A stretch of DNA of 64,000 nucleotides, taken from Streptomyces rubrogriseus (GTDB lineage: Bacteria; Actinomycetota; Actinomycetes; Streptomycetales; Streptomycetaceae). Of the stretch, positions 1-11,117 are shown one piece after another; the first letter of the stretch is position 1, and each line of letters begins with the position of its first letter. Under the pieces are notes generated by a model, which did no database searches, had not been told where the DNA came from, and was given only the letters and a program-made list of their open reading frames with translations. A program made the position numbers and the translations under genes. The stretch lies in assembly GCF_027947575.1 (NCBI RefSeq), contig NZ_CP116256.1, positions 1,364,001-1,428,000 of the forward strand, in the 5' to 3' direction.

Positions 1-1
1 G

Positions 2-424
2 CAGGTGGTCTGGCCCCCGCCGAGCCCGCCGACCAGCACCGCACCGGGCACGGAGGGCGGCCCCAACGACGCCAGCGTCACCCTCCTGGTCCGGACGGCG
101 GGCATGCGCGTCCTCCTGCTCGGCGACCTGGAGCCCCCGGCCCAGCGGGAGCTGGCCCGCTCCCCGGCGGCAGCGGCGCTGAAAGGCGTCGACGTGCTGA
201 AGGTCGCCCACCACGGCTCGGCCCACCAGGACTTCGGGTTCCTGCGCCGGGTCGCCCCGCGTCTGGCGCTCATCAGCTGCGGCGAGGACAACACCTACGG
301 CCACCCGGCACCCGGCACCGTCGCGGCACTGCGCGCCCAGGGAGCGACGGTGCTGCGCACGGACCGGAGCGGGTCGGTGGCGGTCGCCGGGAGAGGGCAG
401 GAGTTGCGGGTGGCGGGAGACTGA
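2..424 (+). CDS. comEC: ComEC/Rec2 competence-type protein, C-terminal metallo-beta-lactamase part (5' truncated by window)
   Basis: The open frame runs in from the left edge, so only about 140 C-terminal residues are visible. They match the end of the metallo-beta-lactamase-like domain of ComEC: a GDLEPPAQREL segment, then VAHHGSAHQ (a conserved metal-site histidine region), then ISCGEDNTYGHPAP and a final short strand. ComEC is a membrane channel for single-stranded DNA uptake, and the C-terminal MBL domain is thought to act on DNA. The membrane part lies outside the window. In Streptomyces this gene commonly sits just upstream of holA, which fits here. The real start is not visible. Confidence 0.85.
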   Translation, partial: QVVWPPPSPPTSTAPGTEGGPNDASVTLLVRTAGMRVLLLGDLEPPAQRELARSPAAAALKGVDVLKVAHHGSAHQDFGFLRRVAPRLALISCGEDNTYGHPAPGTVAALRAQGATVLRTDRSGSVAVAGRGQELRVAGD

Positions 425-428
425 GGGC

Positions 429-1286
429 ATGGATTCAGTTCAGGTCGATGCCTACCTCCGCCGGCTGGGAGCCGGGTACCCCGAGGAGCCCACCGCTGCA
501 TCACTGCGCGCGCTGCACCTGCGTCATCTGCGGACGGTGCCCTTCGAGAACCTCTCGGTCCATCTGGGCGAGGAGATCGTGCTGGAGGAGCAGCGGCTGT
601 GGGACAAGGTCGTGGGCGGGGGAAGGGGCGGGTTCTGTTACGAGCTCAACGGGCTCTTCGGGGCGTTGCTCACGGCCCTCGGGTACGAGGTCACGCCGCT
701 GGCGGCGCGGGTGTACGGCGACGGGGACCGGCTCGGGATCCCGTACGACCACATGGCTCTGCTGGTGCGGACGGCGGACGGGGGCGACTGGCTGGCGGAC
801 GTCGGATTCGGGGCGCACAGCCACGGTCCGCTGGCGTTCGCGGAGCGGGGCGGGCAGGTGGATCCCGGGGGGACGTTCCGGGTGGTCGAGGCGGGGTCGG
901 ACGCGGCGGGGGCACGGGGCGGACCCGGCGGCCCTGGCGAGGCCGGCCCGGCGGCCGACCTGGACGTCCTGCGGGACGGGAAGCGCGTGTACCGGGTGGA
1001 GGCGCGGCCCAGGGTGCTCGACGACTTCGTGTCCGGCGCCTGGTGGCACAGCACCTCCCCCCGGTCGCACTTCCTCCGGTCGCCGGTCTGCTCGCGGCTC
1101 ACGGAGGACGGGGGCAGGATCACGCTCAGCGGTCGCCGGCTCACGACGACGGCCGCCGACGGTGGGCGGCAGGAGCGGGAGCTCGACACGGACGCCGACG
1201 TGCTCGCCGCCTACCGCGACCACTTCGCCATCCACCTCGACCACGTGCCGTCCGTGCCGTCCGTACCCCCTGTGTCCCGGCTGTGA
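429..1286 (+). CDS. Arylamine N-acetyltransferase
   Basis: A 285-residue protein of the usual NAT length. It carries the Cys-His-Asp catalytic triad in its normal spacing: Cys70 in RGGFCYELN, His108 in YDHMALLV and Asp124 in WLADVGFG. The N-terminal VPFENLSVHLG is also typical. Family members move an acetyl (or other acyl) group from acyl-CoA to arylamines and hydrazines in the cytoplasm, and some act in secondary metabolism as amide synthases. It starts four bases after the comEC stop, so co-transcription with comEC is likely. A Gly/Pro-rich insertion near residues 155-180 and a Pro/Ser/Val tail (VPSVPSVPPV) are probably flexible. The natural substrate is not evident. Confidence 0.9.
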   Translation: MDSVQVDAYLRRLGAGYPEEPTAASLRALHLRHLRTVPFENLSVHLGEEIVLEEQRLWDKVVGGGRGGFCYELNGLFGALLTALGYEVTPLAARVYGDGDRLGIPYDHMALLVRTADGGDWLADVGFGAHSHGPLAFAERGGQVDPGGTFRVVEAGSDAAGARGGPGGPGEAGPAADLDVLRDGKRVYRVEARPRVLDDFVSGAWWHSTSPRSHFLRSPVCSRLTEDGGRITLSGRRLTTTAADGGRQERELDTDADVLAAYRDHFAIHLDHVPSVPSVPPVSRL

Positions 1287-1456
1287 GGAATCCCGCCCGT
1301 TGCGGTGAAACCGGAGCACACGTGTCCAGTCCTGCCCACTCCCAGCACATGCGACGGTTTCCCGCGATGTGGCCCCGTGTTGCCTCGAAAGCCACATCGG
1401 TGATCGAATGTTTCTCCGTCAACTAGTTTTCCGATGTCGTGCAGAGGGTGTCGCAA

Positions 1457-2338
1457 ATGATCGGCCGCTTGCTGGGAAGCCGAACGAAGCGGATGCAACG
1501 GACGGGTCCCCTGGCGGCGGTGCACACCCCGCCGGACGCGGGAGTGCTGAGCTGCCGCGTCCTCGACCCCGTCAACGACCCGGTGACCCATGCGGAGTTC
1601 ACGGTCAGCGACGCCATGGGGCGCAAGGTGGTCGGCGGCGGTACGGACCCCTTCGGGTCGTTCGTGGCGACGATGCCCGCGGGGGAGTACCGGCTGGCCG
1701 TGTCCGCCGAGGGCTACACCCCGTACCGGGCCTCCGTGACGGTCGTCGAGGACACGCTGGCCTCGCTCGGGGACGTGACGCTGCAGGTGGCCCAGCCGCC
1801 GGAGCTGCCCACGCCGGGTGACTGGGAGATCGAGCCGGCCCACTCCTCGATCGCCTTCACCGCGCGGCACATCGGGCTGGCCCGGATCCACGGCCGGTTC
1901 AACTCCTTCGCGGGCGCGGTGCGTATCGCCGACGACATGGAGCAGTCGGCGATGCACGTCGTGATCGACGCGGCCTCCATCGACACCAACGTGAAGATGC
2001 GCGACGACCACCTGCGGTCGGCCGACTTCCTGGACGTGCAGCGCTACCCGACCCTGGAGTTCTACAGCGACCGGTTCACGCACCGCGGCGGTAACCGCTG
2101 GGCCGTCACCGGGGCGCTGTCCCTGCACGGTGTGACGCGCACCGTCACCCTGGACACCGAGTACCTCGGACTCGGCAACGGCATGGAGGGCGAGACGCGG
2201 GCCGCCTGCCGCGCCACCACCGAGCTGCACCGCGACGACTTCACGGTGAGCTGGCAGACGATGCTGGCCCGCGGCATCGCCGTGGTGGGCCCCAGCATCC
2301 GCATCGACCTCGACGTGCAGACCGTGCCCAAGGGCTGA
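1457..2338 (+). CDS. YceI-family protein with N-terminal regulatory-like beta-sandwich domain
   Basis: Two domains are visible. Residues about 25-95 (VLSCRVLDPVNDPVTHAEFTV...GEYRLAVSAEGYTPYRASV) look like a carboxypeptidase-regulatory/CnaB-type beta sandwich. Residues about 105-290 are a YceI lipocalin-like barrel (WEIEPAHSSIAFTARHIGLARIHGRF, DDHLRSADFLDV, HGVTRTVTL). YceI proteins bind isoprenoid-like or other hydrophobic molecules; the role here is unknown. I chose ATG 1457 because a purine run (AGAGGG) lies about 9 bases upstream; a GTG at 1439 in frame is the alternative. There is no signal peptide, so it is probably cytoplasmic, unlike many periplasmic YceI proteins. Confidence 0.85.
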   Translation: MIGRLLGSRTKRMQRTGPLAAVHTPPDAGVLSCRVLDPVNDPVTHAEFTVSDAMGRKVVGGGTDPFGSFVATMPAGEYRLAVSAEGYTPYRASVTVVEDTLASLGDVTLQVAQPPELPTPGDWEIEPAHSSIAFTARHIGLARIHGRFNSFAGAVRIADDMEQSAMHVVIDAASIDTNVKMRDDHLRSADFLDVQRYPTLEFYSDRFTHRGGNRWAVTGALSLHGVTRTVTLDTEYLGLGNGMEGETRAACRATTELHRDDFTVSWQTMLARGIAVVGPSIRIDLDVQTVPKG

Positions 2339-2354
2339 CCGGAGCTGACCGACA

Positions 2355-2609
2355 ATGGCTCCCGTGAGCGACGTGAGACATGTACTGGTGCTGCCCGACC
2401 GCGACGCCGCGGAGGAGGCCGCCCAGGAACTCGGGGAGCGGTTCGGGACGGACGAGGAACCGCGGATCCTGAGGGACGCCCTGGCCGGCGAGGACGACGC
2501 GGAGGACGCCCAGTGGCTCGTCGTCCTGCGGGACGAGCGGGGGCTGCTGGACCCCGGTGAACTGGACGCGTTCGCGGGGGAGTGGGAGGGCTGGCGCGAG
2601 GAGCCGTAG
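2355..2609 (+). CDS. Small acidic hypothetical protein
   Basis: An 84-residue acidic protein that I do not assign to a characterised family. It reads VRHVLVLPDRDAAEEAAQELGERF and later AQWLVVLRDERGLLDPGELDAFAGEWEGW, a layout like a single small alpha/beta fold. It starts 16 bases after the YceI gene and ends about 60 bases before holA. Codon use is normal for the genome (strong third-position G/C). An in-frame ATG at 2355 or a GTG just inside could be the start. Function unknown. Confidence 0.65.
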   Translation: MAPVSDVRHVLVLPDRDAAEEAAQELGERFGTDEEPRILRDALAGEDDAEDAQWLVVLRDERGLLDPGELDAFAGEWEGWREEP

Positions 2610-2667
2610 CCGCCGTCCGGCGGCGGCCCGTCCGGCGTTGTCAGTCGTGCGTGCGATGCTTGTCGCG

Positions 2668-3657
2668 ATGGCCAGGAAGACTGCGAACGACGACCCTCTC
2701 GCCCCGGTGACCCTTGCCGTGGGCCAGGAGGACCTCCTGCTCGACCGTGCCGTGCAGGAGGTGGTGGCCGCCGCGAAGGCCGCCGACGCCGACACGGACG
2801 TACGCGACCTCACCCCCGACCAGTTGCAGCCGGGCACCCTGGACGAGCTGACCAGCCCCTCGCTCTTCGCCGAGCGCAAAGTCGTGGTCGTACGCAATGC
2901 GCAGGACCTGTCCGCCGACACGGTCAAGGACGTCAAGGCCTACCTCGGCGCCCCCGCCGAGGAGATCACCCTCGTCCTGCTGCACGCGGGCGGTGCCAAG
3001 GGCAAGGGCGTGCTCGACGCCGCCCGCAAGGCGGGGGCGCGCGAGGTGGCCTGCCCGAAGATGACCAAGCCCGCCGACCGGCTGGCCTTCGTGCGCGCGG
3101 AGTTCCGCACGGCCGGGCGGTCGGCCACGCCCGAGGCCTGCCAGGCGCTGGTCGACGCGATCGGCAGCGATCTGCGCGAGCTGGCCTCGGCGGTGTCCCA
3201 GCTGACCGCCGACGTCGAGGGGACCATCGACGAGGCGGTCGTCGGGCGGTACTACACCGGACGCGCGGAGGCCTCCAGCTTCACGGTCGCCGACCGGGCG
3301 GTCGAGGGACGTGCGGCGGAGGCCTTGGAGGCGCTGCGCTGGTCGCTGGCGACCGGAGTGGCGCCGGTGCTGATCACCAGCGCGCTCGCCCAGGGCGTGC
3401 GGGCCATCGGCAAGCTGTCCGCCGCCCGCGGCGGACGCCCCGCGGACCTCGCCCGTGAGCTGGGCATGCCGCCCTGGAAGATCGACCGCGTCCGGCAGCA
3501 GATGCGCGGCTGGACCCCGGACGGCGTCTCCGTCGCGCTGCGCGCGGTGGCCGAGGCCGACGCGGGGGTGAAGGGCGCCGGGGGGGACCCCGAGTACGCC
3601 CTGGAGAAGGCCGTGGTGACCATCGCGCGGGCGGCGCGTTCACGGGGCCGGACCTGA
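2668..3657 (+). CDS. holA: DNA polymerase III delta subunit
   Basis: A 329-residue clamp-loader subunit, the usual length for actinobacterial HolA. Visible are an N-terminal AAA-like region (VTLAVGQEDLLLDRAVQEV, LFAERKVVVVRNAQDL), then AGRSATPEACQALVDAIGSDLRELASAVSQL and the C-terminal collar helices (YALEKAVVTIARAA). Delta opens the beta sliding clamp in the replisome. A longer open frame begins at 2557, but ATG 2668 gives the conserved N-terminus MARKTANDDPLAPVTL and avoids overlap with the preceding small gene. A strong terminator follows at 3731-3781. Confidence 0.93.
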   Translation: MARKTANDDPLAPVTLAVGQEDLLLDRAVQEVVAAAKAADADTDVRDLTPDQLQPGTLDELTSPSLFAERKVVVVRNAQDLSADTVKDVKAYLGAPAEEITLVLLHAGGAKGKGVLDAARKAGAREVACPKMTKPADRLAFVRAEFRTAGRSATPEACQALVDAIGSDLRELASAVSQLTADVEGTIDEAVVGRYYTGRAEASSFTVADRAVEGRAAEALEALRWSLATGVAPVLITSALAQGVRAIGKLSAARGGRPADLARELGMPPWKIDRVRQQMRGWTPDGVSVALRAVAEADAGVKGAGGDPEYALEKAVVTIARAARSRGRT

Positions 3658-3660
3658 CCT

Positions 3661-3711
3661 CAGGCCCCTGACCCGGGCAGGCCCCTGATCCGGGCAGGCC
3701 CCTGACCCGGG
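3661..3711 (+). repeat. Three 17-bp tandem repeats after holA
   Basis: The unit CAGGCCCCTGACCCGGG occurs three times head to tail (starts 3661, 3678 and 3695); the middle copy has one T-for-C change. It begins three bases after the holA stop and ends 20 bases before the terminator stem. No function is apparent; copy number may vary by replication slippage. Confidence 0.85.
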
Positions 3712-3730
3712 GCGGCACCTCCCGCTCACA

Positions 3731-3781
3731 CCGAAGGCCCCGGCGTCCGTCCTGGGGAAGGACGGCCACCGGGGCCTTCGG
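3731..3781. terminator. Bidirectional transcription terminator between holA and rpsT
   Basis: A perfect 13-base inverted repeat (CCGAAGGCCCCGG at 3731-3743 and its complement at 3769-3781), with a second short hairpin (GTCCGTCC/GGACGG) nested in the loop. It lies between the convergent holA and rpsT genes. There is no T-run, which is usual for Streptomyces terminators. Confidence 0.75.
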
Positions 3782-3916
3782 ATCAAGCTCGCGGATCCAT
3801 GCCCGCGTGGCGAACGCAGGCCGCGCACGGATCCTGGGTGCCGGACGGGAGCGGATGAGAGAGGGCCCGCTCTGGGTCCTTCCGGCGGTCACACCAGATG
3901 AATCCAGACGAGGGGT

Positions 3917-4183
3917 TCAGCCCTTGAGAGCGCCGACCTTCTGCGCCAGCGCCGACTTCTTGTTGGCGGCCTGGTTCTTGTGGATGACGCCCTTGGAGAC
4001 GGCCTTGTCGAGCTCGCGCGAAGCGACGCGCTGGAACGCGGTGGCCTTCTCGACGTCACCCGCGGCAGCGGCCTCGCGGGCCTTGCGGATCGCGGTCTTC
4101 AGAGAGGACTTGACCGACTTGTTGCGCAGCCGGGCCTTCTCGTTGGTCTTGTTCCGCTTGATCTGGGACTTGATGTTCGCCAC
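3917..4183 (-). CDS. rpsT: 30S ribosomal protein S20
   Basis: An 88-residue basic protein starting [27 protein letters not shown] and ending [13 protein letters not shown], the classic S20 pattern. S20 binds 16S rRNA early in 30S assembly. The start is GTG at 4183, with an AAAGG Shine-Dalgarno about 8 bases upstream. It is divergent from lepA and convergent with holA. A good promoter lies at 4286-4315 on the same strand. Confidence 0.97.
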   Translation of the reverse strand: MANIKSQIKRNKTNEKARLRNKSVKSSLKTAIRKAREAAAAGDVEKATAFQRVASRELDKAVSKGVIHKNQAANKKSALAQKVGALKG

Positions 4184-4285
4184 GAATGAGCCTTTGCAGG
4201 TTCAGGCACGAGGCCGCGAGGGTCCCGTGCCGATGATTTCTTGAAGGAGTGCCTCGCGCTGAGAGGGCAAGAGACACAGCCACCC

Positions 4286-4315
4286 ACACTACCAGCGGCC
4301 CGTCGAGGGTCCCAA
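4286..4315 (-). promoter_or_regulatory. Predicted vegetative promoter of rpsT
   Basis: Read on the minus strand, TTGGGA (4315-4310) and TAGTGT (4291-4286) are separated by 18 bases, close to the HrdB-type -35/-10 consensus. Transcription would start near 4279, giving a leader of about 95 bases before the rpsT GTG. This is inferred from sequence only. Confidence 0.55.
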
Positions 4316-4420
4316 ACCCATCCCGGGTCCCCACCCGTGGGACCATGGAGGCTACGTATCGATCCGACCCGAGACCCGAGACCGCAGACACTGCGGACGC
4401 CTCAAGAATCAGGACCCTGC

Positions 4421-6289
4421 GTGCCCGCGATCCCCAGCCATGTGCCCGAGCCGAGCCGTACCGATCCCGCGCTGATCCGGAACTTCTGCATCATCGCGCA
4501 CATCGACCACGGCAAGTCCACGCTCGCCGACCGGATGCTCCAGCTGACCGGTGTGGTCGAGCAGCGGCAGATGCGCGCCCAGTACCTCGACCGCATGGAC
4601 ATCGAGCGCGAGCGCGGCATCACGATCAAGTCCCAGGCGGTGCGGTTGCCGTGGGCCCCGACCCACGACAAGGGCGCCACGCACATCCTCAACATGATCG
4701 ACACCCCGGGGCACGTCGACTTCACCTACGAGGTGTCGCGGTCGCTGGCCGCGTGCGAGGGCACCATCCTCCTCGTCGACGCCGCCCAGGGCATCGAGGC
4801 CCAGACCCTCGCCAACCTCTACCTGGCGATGGAGAACGACCTCACGATCATCCCCGTGCTGAACAAGATCGACCTGCCGGCCGCGCAGCCCGAGAAGTTC
4901 GCCGAGGAGCTGGCCAACCTGGTCGGCTGCGACCCCGACGACGTGCTCAAGGTCTCCGCCAAGACCGGCCTCGGCGTCGACGCGCTGCTGGACAAGGTCG
5001 TCGCCGAGATCCCGGCCCCGGTCGGCGTCAAGGACGCCCCCGCCCGCGCGATGATCTTCGACTCCGTCTACGACTCCTATCGCGGCGTCGTGACGTACGT
5101 CCGGGTCATCGACGGCCAGCTCAACAAGCGCGAGCGGATCCGGATGATGTCCACCGGCGCCACCCACGAGCTGCTGGAGATCGGCACCAACTCGCCGGAG
5201 ATGCTCTCCGCCGACGGCCTCGGCGTCGGCGAGGTGGGCTACCTGATCACCGGCGTGAAGGACGTCCGCCAGTCCAAGGTCGGTGACACCGTCACCAGCC
5301 AGCACAAGGGCGCCGAGGAGGCGCTCGGCGGCTACAAGGACCCCCGGCCCATGGTCTTCTCCGGCCTGTATCCGCTGGACGGCTCCGACTACCCCGAGCT
5401 GCGCGAGGCGCTGGACAAGCTCCAGCTCAACGACGCCGCCCTGGTCTACGAGCCGGAGACCTCCGCCGCCCTCGGCTTCGGCTTCCGCGTCGGCTTCCTC
5501 GGCCTGCTCCACCTCGACGTGATCCGCGAGCGACTGGAGCGCGAGTTCGGCCTCGACCTCATCGCCACCGCGCCCAACGTGGTCTACCGCGTGATCATGG
5601 AGGACGGCACCGAGCACACCGTCACCAACCCGAGCGAGTTCCCCGAAGGCAAGATCAACGAGGTCTACGAGCCGGTCGTGCGCGCCACGATCCTCGCGCC
5701 GACCGAGTTCATCGGCTCGATCATGGAGCTGTGCCAGACCCGGCGCGGCACCCTGCTCGGCATGGACTACCTCTCCGAGGACCGGGTGGAGATCCGCTAC
5801 ACCCTGCCCCTCGCGGAGATCGTCTTCGACTTCTTCGACCAGCTGAAGTCGAAGACGCGCGGTTACGCCTCCCTCGACTACGAGCCCACCGGCGAGCAGA
5901 CCTCCAGCCTGGTCAAGGTCGACATCCTGCTGCACGGCGACAAGGTGGACGCCTTCTCGGCGATCACCCACAAGGACGCGGCGTACGCGTACGGCGTGCG
6001 GCTGGTCGCCAAGCTGCGCGAGCTGATCCCGCGCCAGGCCTTCGAGGTGCCCATCCAGGCCGCCATCGGCTCCCGGGTCATCGCCCGCGAGACCATCCGC
6101 GCCATCCGCAAGGACGTCCTCGCCAAGTGCTACGGCGGTGACATCTCCCGCAAGCGGAAGCTGCTGGAGAAGCAGAAGGAAGGCAAGAAGCGGATGAAGA
6201 TGGTGGGTTCCGTGGAGGTTCCGCAGGAGGCCTTCATCGCCGTCCTGTCCAGCGACGACAGCGCGGGGTCGGGCAAGGGCAAGAAGTAA
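4421..6289 (+). CDS. lepA: Elongation factor 4 (LepA), ribosomal back-translocase GTPase
   Basis: A 622-residue translational GTPase. The P-loop AHIDHGKS is at residues 26-33, followed by the switch region [18 protein letters not shown] (G3) and NKIDLP (G4). The LepA-specific C-terminal domain is visible as [23 protein letters not shown]. LepA acts on stalled or mistranslocated ribosomes. The open frame extends upstream to 4241, but GTG 4421 ([22 protein letters not shown]) gives the family N-terminus and length. It is divergent from rpsT, and a hairpin terminator follows at 6332-6361. Confidence 0.95.
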   Translation: MPAIPSHVPEPSRTDPALIRNFCIIAHIDHGKSTLADRMLQLTGVVEQRQMRAQYLDRMDIERERGITIKSQAVRLPWAPTHDKGATHILNMIDTPGHVDFTYEVSRSLAACEGTILLVDAAQGIEAQTLANLYLAMENDLTIIPVLNKIDLPAAQPEKFAEELANLVGCDPDDVLKVSAKTGLGVDALLDKVVAEIPAPVGVKDAPARAMIFDSVYDSYRGVVTYVRVIDGQLNKRERIRMMSTGATHELLEIGTNSPEMLSADGLGVGEVGYLITGVKDVRQSKVGDTVTSQHKGAEEALGGYKDPRPMVFSGLYPLDGSDYPELREALDKLQLNDAALVYEPETSAALGFGFRVGFLGLLHLDVIRERLEREFGLDLIATAPNVVYRVIMEDGTEHTVTNPSEFPEGKINEVYEPVVRATILAPTEFIGSIMELCQTRRGTLLGMDYLSEDRVEIRYTLPLAEIVFDFFDQLKSKTRGYASLDYEPTGEQTSSLVKVDILLHGDKVDAFSAITHKDAAYAYGVRLVAKLRELIPRQAFEVPIQAAIGSRVIARETIRAIRKDVLAKCYGGDISRKRKLLEKQKEGKKRMKMVGSVEVPQEAFIAVLSSDDSAGSGKGKK

Positions 6290-6331
6290 CCGACACGCCG
6301 CATGCCAAGTCCGGGTGAAACGGACATCGAG

Positions 6332-6361
6332 GGGCCCGTCGTACGAAAGTGCGGCGGGTCT
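6332..6361 (+). terminator. Terminator hairpin after lepA
   Basis: A 13-base stem with G-U and mismatch positions (6332-6344 with 6349-6361) is closed by a GAAA tetraloop, about 43 bases after the lepA stop. No T-run follows. The remainder of the gap to 6596 holds the dyad at 6457-6470 and the ribosome-binding site of the next gene. Confidence 0.6.
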
Positions 6362-6456
6362 CTTCGCATGTCACGGGCAGGCGTCTGTAGGAAATGACAG
6401 GGCGCGGGCTCTTACGCGGGGGCCGGTCGCCCCTTACCCTGATGCCTGCCCGGTAG

Positions 6457-6470
6457 TTACTCGTGAGTTA
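6457..6470. promoter_or_regulatory. Operator-like dyad upstream of the acyl-CoA ligase
   Basis: TTACTC-GT-GAGTTA is a near-perfect short dyad (five of six arm positions pair) in an AT-richer island within the otherwise GC-rich gap, about 130 bases before the ligase start. Position and symmetry suggest a repressor site, for example for a TetR/FadR-type fatty-acid regulator; that identity is inference. Confidence 0.35.
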
Positions 6471-6596
6471 AACAAGTGATCGGACAACGGTCCGCGTCAC
6501 CGCCTCAGCACCGTTGAACACCGCCCGAGAGTGAACCAGCCACACCTGAGCCAGCCGCAACGAGCCAGCCGCACCGTCGCGGGCCCGGAGGATGTC

Positions 6597-8474
<1,878 letters not shown>

Positions 8475-8744
8475 AGGCGAGGGCTCGCGCGAGGCCTGGT
8501 TCGGGGGCTCGCCCGTGGCGGTCATCGCCACGACGGCGAGGTGTGGGCCCGTACCGCCCGAGCCGCGGGTGTTCGAGGACGTCCGGTTTCCGACCGGCTT
8601 CCGGCCGTCTTCGAACGTTCGCCTAGCACGGTTCTCACCCGTGGCGGCCCACTTCGGTAACTCCGTGCTTATGGACGGGGTCGGTCTGTCACTCTGTCGG
8701 CATCGACTGCGAGGAATTCGCACGAACTGCCCGGGGAGACGTCC

Positions 8745-11063
8745 ATGGGGGCCATTCCGACGCAGCGGGAGACCGCCTCCCGCGCCAGCGCGGTGCCCGC
8801 ACACACCGCCGAGGCATCAGCCGAGGGCTTCGAGGAGTGCGCGCGGGCGCGCGTGACCCTGCTCGGCAGTTCCCTCGCGCCGGGCGCCGCCCGCGCGATG
8901 GTGCGGGCCGCGCTCGCCGACTGGTCCGCGCTCGGTCTGCCCGGCACGGAGCAGCTGACCGAGCACCTCACCGCCGACGCCCTGGTCGTCGTCAGCGAGC
9001 TGGTCACCAATGCCGTGGTGCACGCCGGCACCGATGTCGAGGTGGGCTTCCAGGTGGAGGGGACCGGCGCGCTCGTCGTCGAGGCCACGGACCAGCACCC
9101 GTCCCGCGCGCCCAGGAGCGCCGACCCCGAGACGCCGCACGATTCCGCCGAGTACGGGCGCGGCCTGCGGCTGGTCGCCGCGCTCGCGGAGGCCTGGGGG
9201 ATCACCTACCGCCCGGGCACCAAGACGGTGTGGGCGCGGTTGTCGCCCGTGGGCACGGACGACGCCGGGCCGACCGAGGCGTACGCCGGAGGGCGCGGGG
9301 CGCGACGCACCGACTCGCCGGGTGCGTGGCCGCCGGGGGAGGAGCGGGAGGGCCAGGACGGAGGCTCCGGCAGCCAGTACGACGGTCGGGACGGACACGA
9401 CGACCGGCGGTTCCGGGGCGGCCCGTCGGCGCTGGACGCCCCGACGCCCGACCCGGACCCCTGTGCGGCGGCCCCCGGCCTCGGAGCGAGCCCCGGCCCC
9501 GAAACGGACCCCGGCCCCGAAGCGAAGTCACGCTCCGAAACGGGTCCGGGTGCCGACGTGGACCCGGACGCCGACGTGGCCTCGGGCCCCGGTGCGGTTG
9601 CGGACCCGGGCCCCGGCGTGGACGCGAGCCCCGGCCGACGCGAGGCCCCCGGCCGCCGGTCGGAGCCGCCGCGGTGGCCGGACCTGCCGGACGGCGTGAC
9701 CGGCCCCGCCCGGCGCGGCATCCGCGACCGGGAGTGGCTGGGCCGCGGTGCCCTGTCCTTCCTCGCCGAGGCCTCCGACCTGCTGGCCGGACAGCTCGAC
9801 GAGGATCTGGTCGCCTCCCTCACCGGCCAGCTGATCGTGCCCCGGCTCGCCGACTGGTGCGGGGTGTGGCTGGAGGACGAGTCCCTGGGCCGCGGCGCCT
9901 GGACCGACGACACCGGCGCGGCCGTCGGCGCCCGGCTGGCCCGCGTGTGGCACTCGGGCGAGGGCCACCTCGACGAGCTGCGCGCCGCCCTGGAGAAGGA
10001 CCCGCCCCGCCCGCGCGACCCGTGGCGCTCCGGCCCCGTCGGCCACCCGTGGCCCGGCGACGCGCTCGGCCCGCAGGGCACGCACGGCACCGCGCTCGCC
10101 TACCGTCTGGTGGCCGGCGGCAGGCCGCTGGGCACCCTGGTCATCGGACGGGCCGACACGCCGGGCGTCCCCGGCACCACCGGTTTCCCGGACGAGATCA
10201 CCGGCCTGGTCGAGGACCTCAGCCGCCGGGTGGCGCTCGCCATCGGCGCCGCCCGCCAGTACGCCCGGCAGGCCACCATCAGCGCCGTACTCCAGCGCGG
10301 CCTGCTGCCCGGCGCCGTCGCGGAGATCCCCGGTGTGCGCAGCGCCCTCGTCTACGAACCGCGGGACAAGGGCGGCCCCAGCGGCGACTTCTACGACCTC
10401 TTCCCGGCCGGCGACGGCCGCTGGTGCTTCGCCGTGGGCGACGTCCAGGGCAAGGGCCCCGAGGCCGCAGTCGTCATCGGCCTCGCCCGGCCCTGGCTGC
10501 GGCTGCTCGCCCGCGAGCAGTACGGCGTCCCCGACGTCCTCGACCGCCTCAACCAGCTCCTCCTCGACGACGCCACCGAGGCCGCCGACGCCGCCGCCCG
10601 CGCGCTGGTCGCCGCCGGAGGCCCACCGGTTGCCCCGGGCGACGGACCGCAGACCCGCTTCCTCTCCCTGCTCTACGGCGAGCTGGTCCCCTTCGACGGC
10701 GGCGTCCGCTGCACCCTCGCGTCCGCCGGACACCCGCTGCCGCTGCTCCTCGGGCCCGACGGCACGGTGTCCGCCGTCGCGTGCCCGCAGACCCTGCTCG
10801 GCGTGGTCGAGGACGCGACGTACGTCAGCGAGACCTTCGAGCTGCGGTCCGGCGACACCCTGCTGTGCGTCACCGACGGGATCACGGAGCGGCGCAGCGG
10901 CTCCCGCCAGTTCGACGACGGCGACGGGCTCGCCGCGGCGCTGGCCGGGTGCGCGGGCCTGGACGCCGAGCTGGTCGCCGAGCGCATCAGGCGTCTGGTG
11001 CACGAGTTCGGGCCGCGGCCCCCGGAGGACGACCTGGCGCTGCTGGTGCTCCAGGCGGAATGA
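8745..11063 (+). CDS. Fusion protein: RsbW-like ATPase, GAF-like domain and PP2C/SpoIIE phosphatase
   Basis: A 772-residue multidomain signalling protein. Residues about 25-165 form a HATPase_c_2/RsbW-like anti-sigma kinase (VVSELVTNAVVHAG is the N box, YGRGLRLVAALAEAWG the G box). Residues about 170-320 are a low-complexity Pro/Asp/Gly/Ala linker. About 330-510 is GAF-like (LAEASDLLAGQLDEDLVASLTGQL, later QATISAVLQRGLLPG). About 525-770 is a PP2C of the SpoIIE/RsbU type with the metal aspartates present (GDFYDLF, GDVQGKGPEAA, CVTDGITE, DDLALLVL). Such proteins act in partner-switching control of sigma factors, via phosphorylation and dephosphorylation of an anti-anti-sigma factor. It starts with ATG after a GGGGAG site. 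It is not next to a sigma factor gene, so the target is unknown. Confidence 0.88.
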   Translation: MGAIPTQRETASRASAVPAHTAEASAEGFEECARARVTLLGSSLAPGAARAMVRAALADWSALGLPGTEQLTEHLTADALVVVSELVTNAVVHAGTDVEVGFQVEGTGALVVEATDQHPSRAPRSADPETPHDSAEYGRGLRLVAALAEAWGITYRPGTKTVWARLSPVGTDDAGPTEAYAGGRGARRTDSPGAWPPGEEREGQDGGSGSQYDGRDGHDDRRFRGGPSALDAPTPDPDPCAAAPGLGASPGPETDPGPEAKSRSETGPGADVDPDADVASGPGAVADPGPGVDASPGRREAPGRRSEPPRWPDLPDGVTGPARRGIRDREWLGRGALSFLAEASDLLAGQLDEDLVASLTGQLIVPRLADWCGVWLEDESLGRGAWTDDTGAAVGARLARVWHSGEGHLDELRAALEKDPPRPRDPWRSGPVGHPWPGDALGPQGTHGTALAYRLVAGGRPLGTLVIGRADTPGVPGTTGFPDEITGLVEDLSRRVALAIGAARQYARQATISAVLQRGLLPGAVAEIPGVRSALVYEPRDKGGPSGDFYDLFPAGDGRWCFAVGDVQGKGPEAAVVIGLARPWLRLLAREQYGVPDVLDRLNQLLLDDATEAADAAARALVAAGGPPVAPGDGPQTRFLSLLYGELVPFDGGVRCTLASAGHPLPLLLGPDGTVSAVACPQTLLGVVEDATYVSETFELRSGDTLLCVTDGITERRSGSRQFDDGDGLAAALAGCAGLDAELVAERIRRLVHEFGPRPPEDDLALLVLQAE

Positions 11064-11117
11064 ACGGGACGAACGGGGCGGGCAGGGGTTCCGGCCGGGT
11101 GCGGGACAATGGAACGC

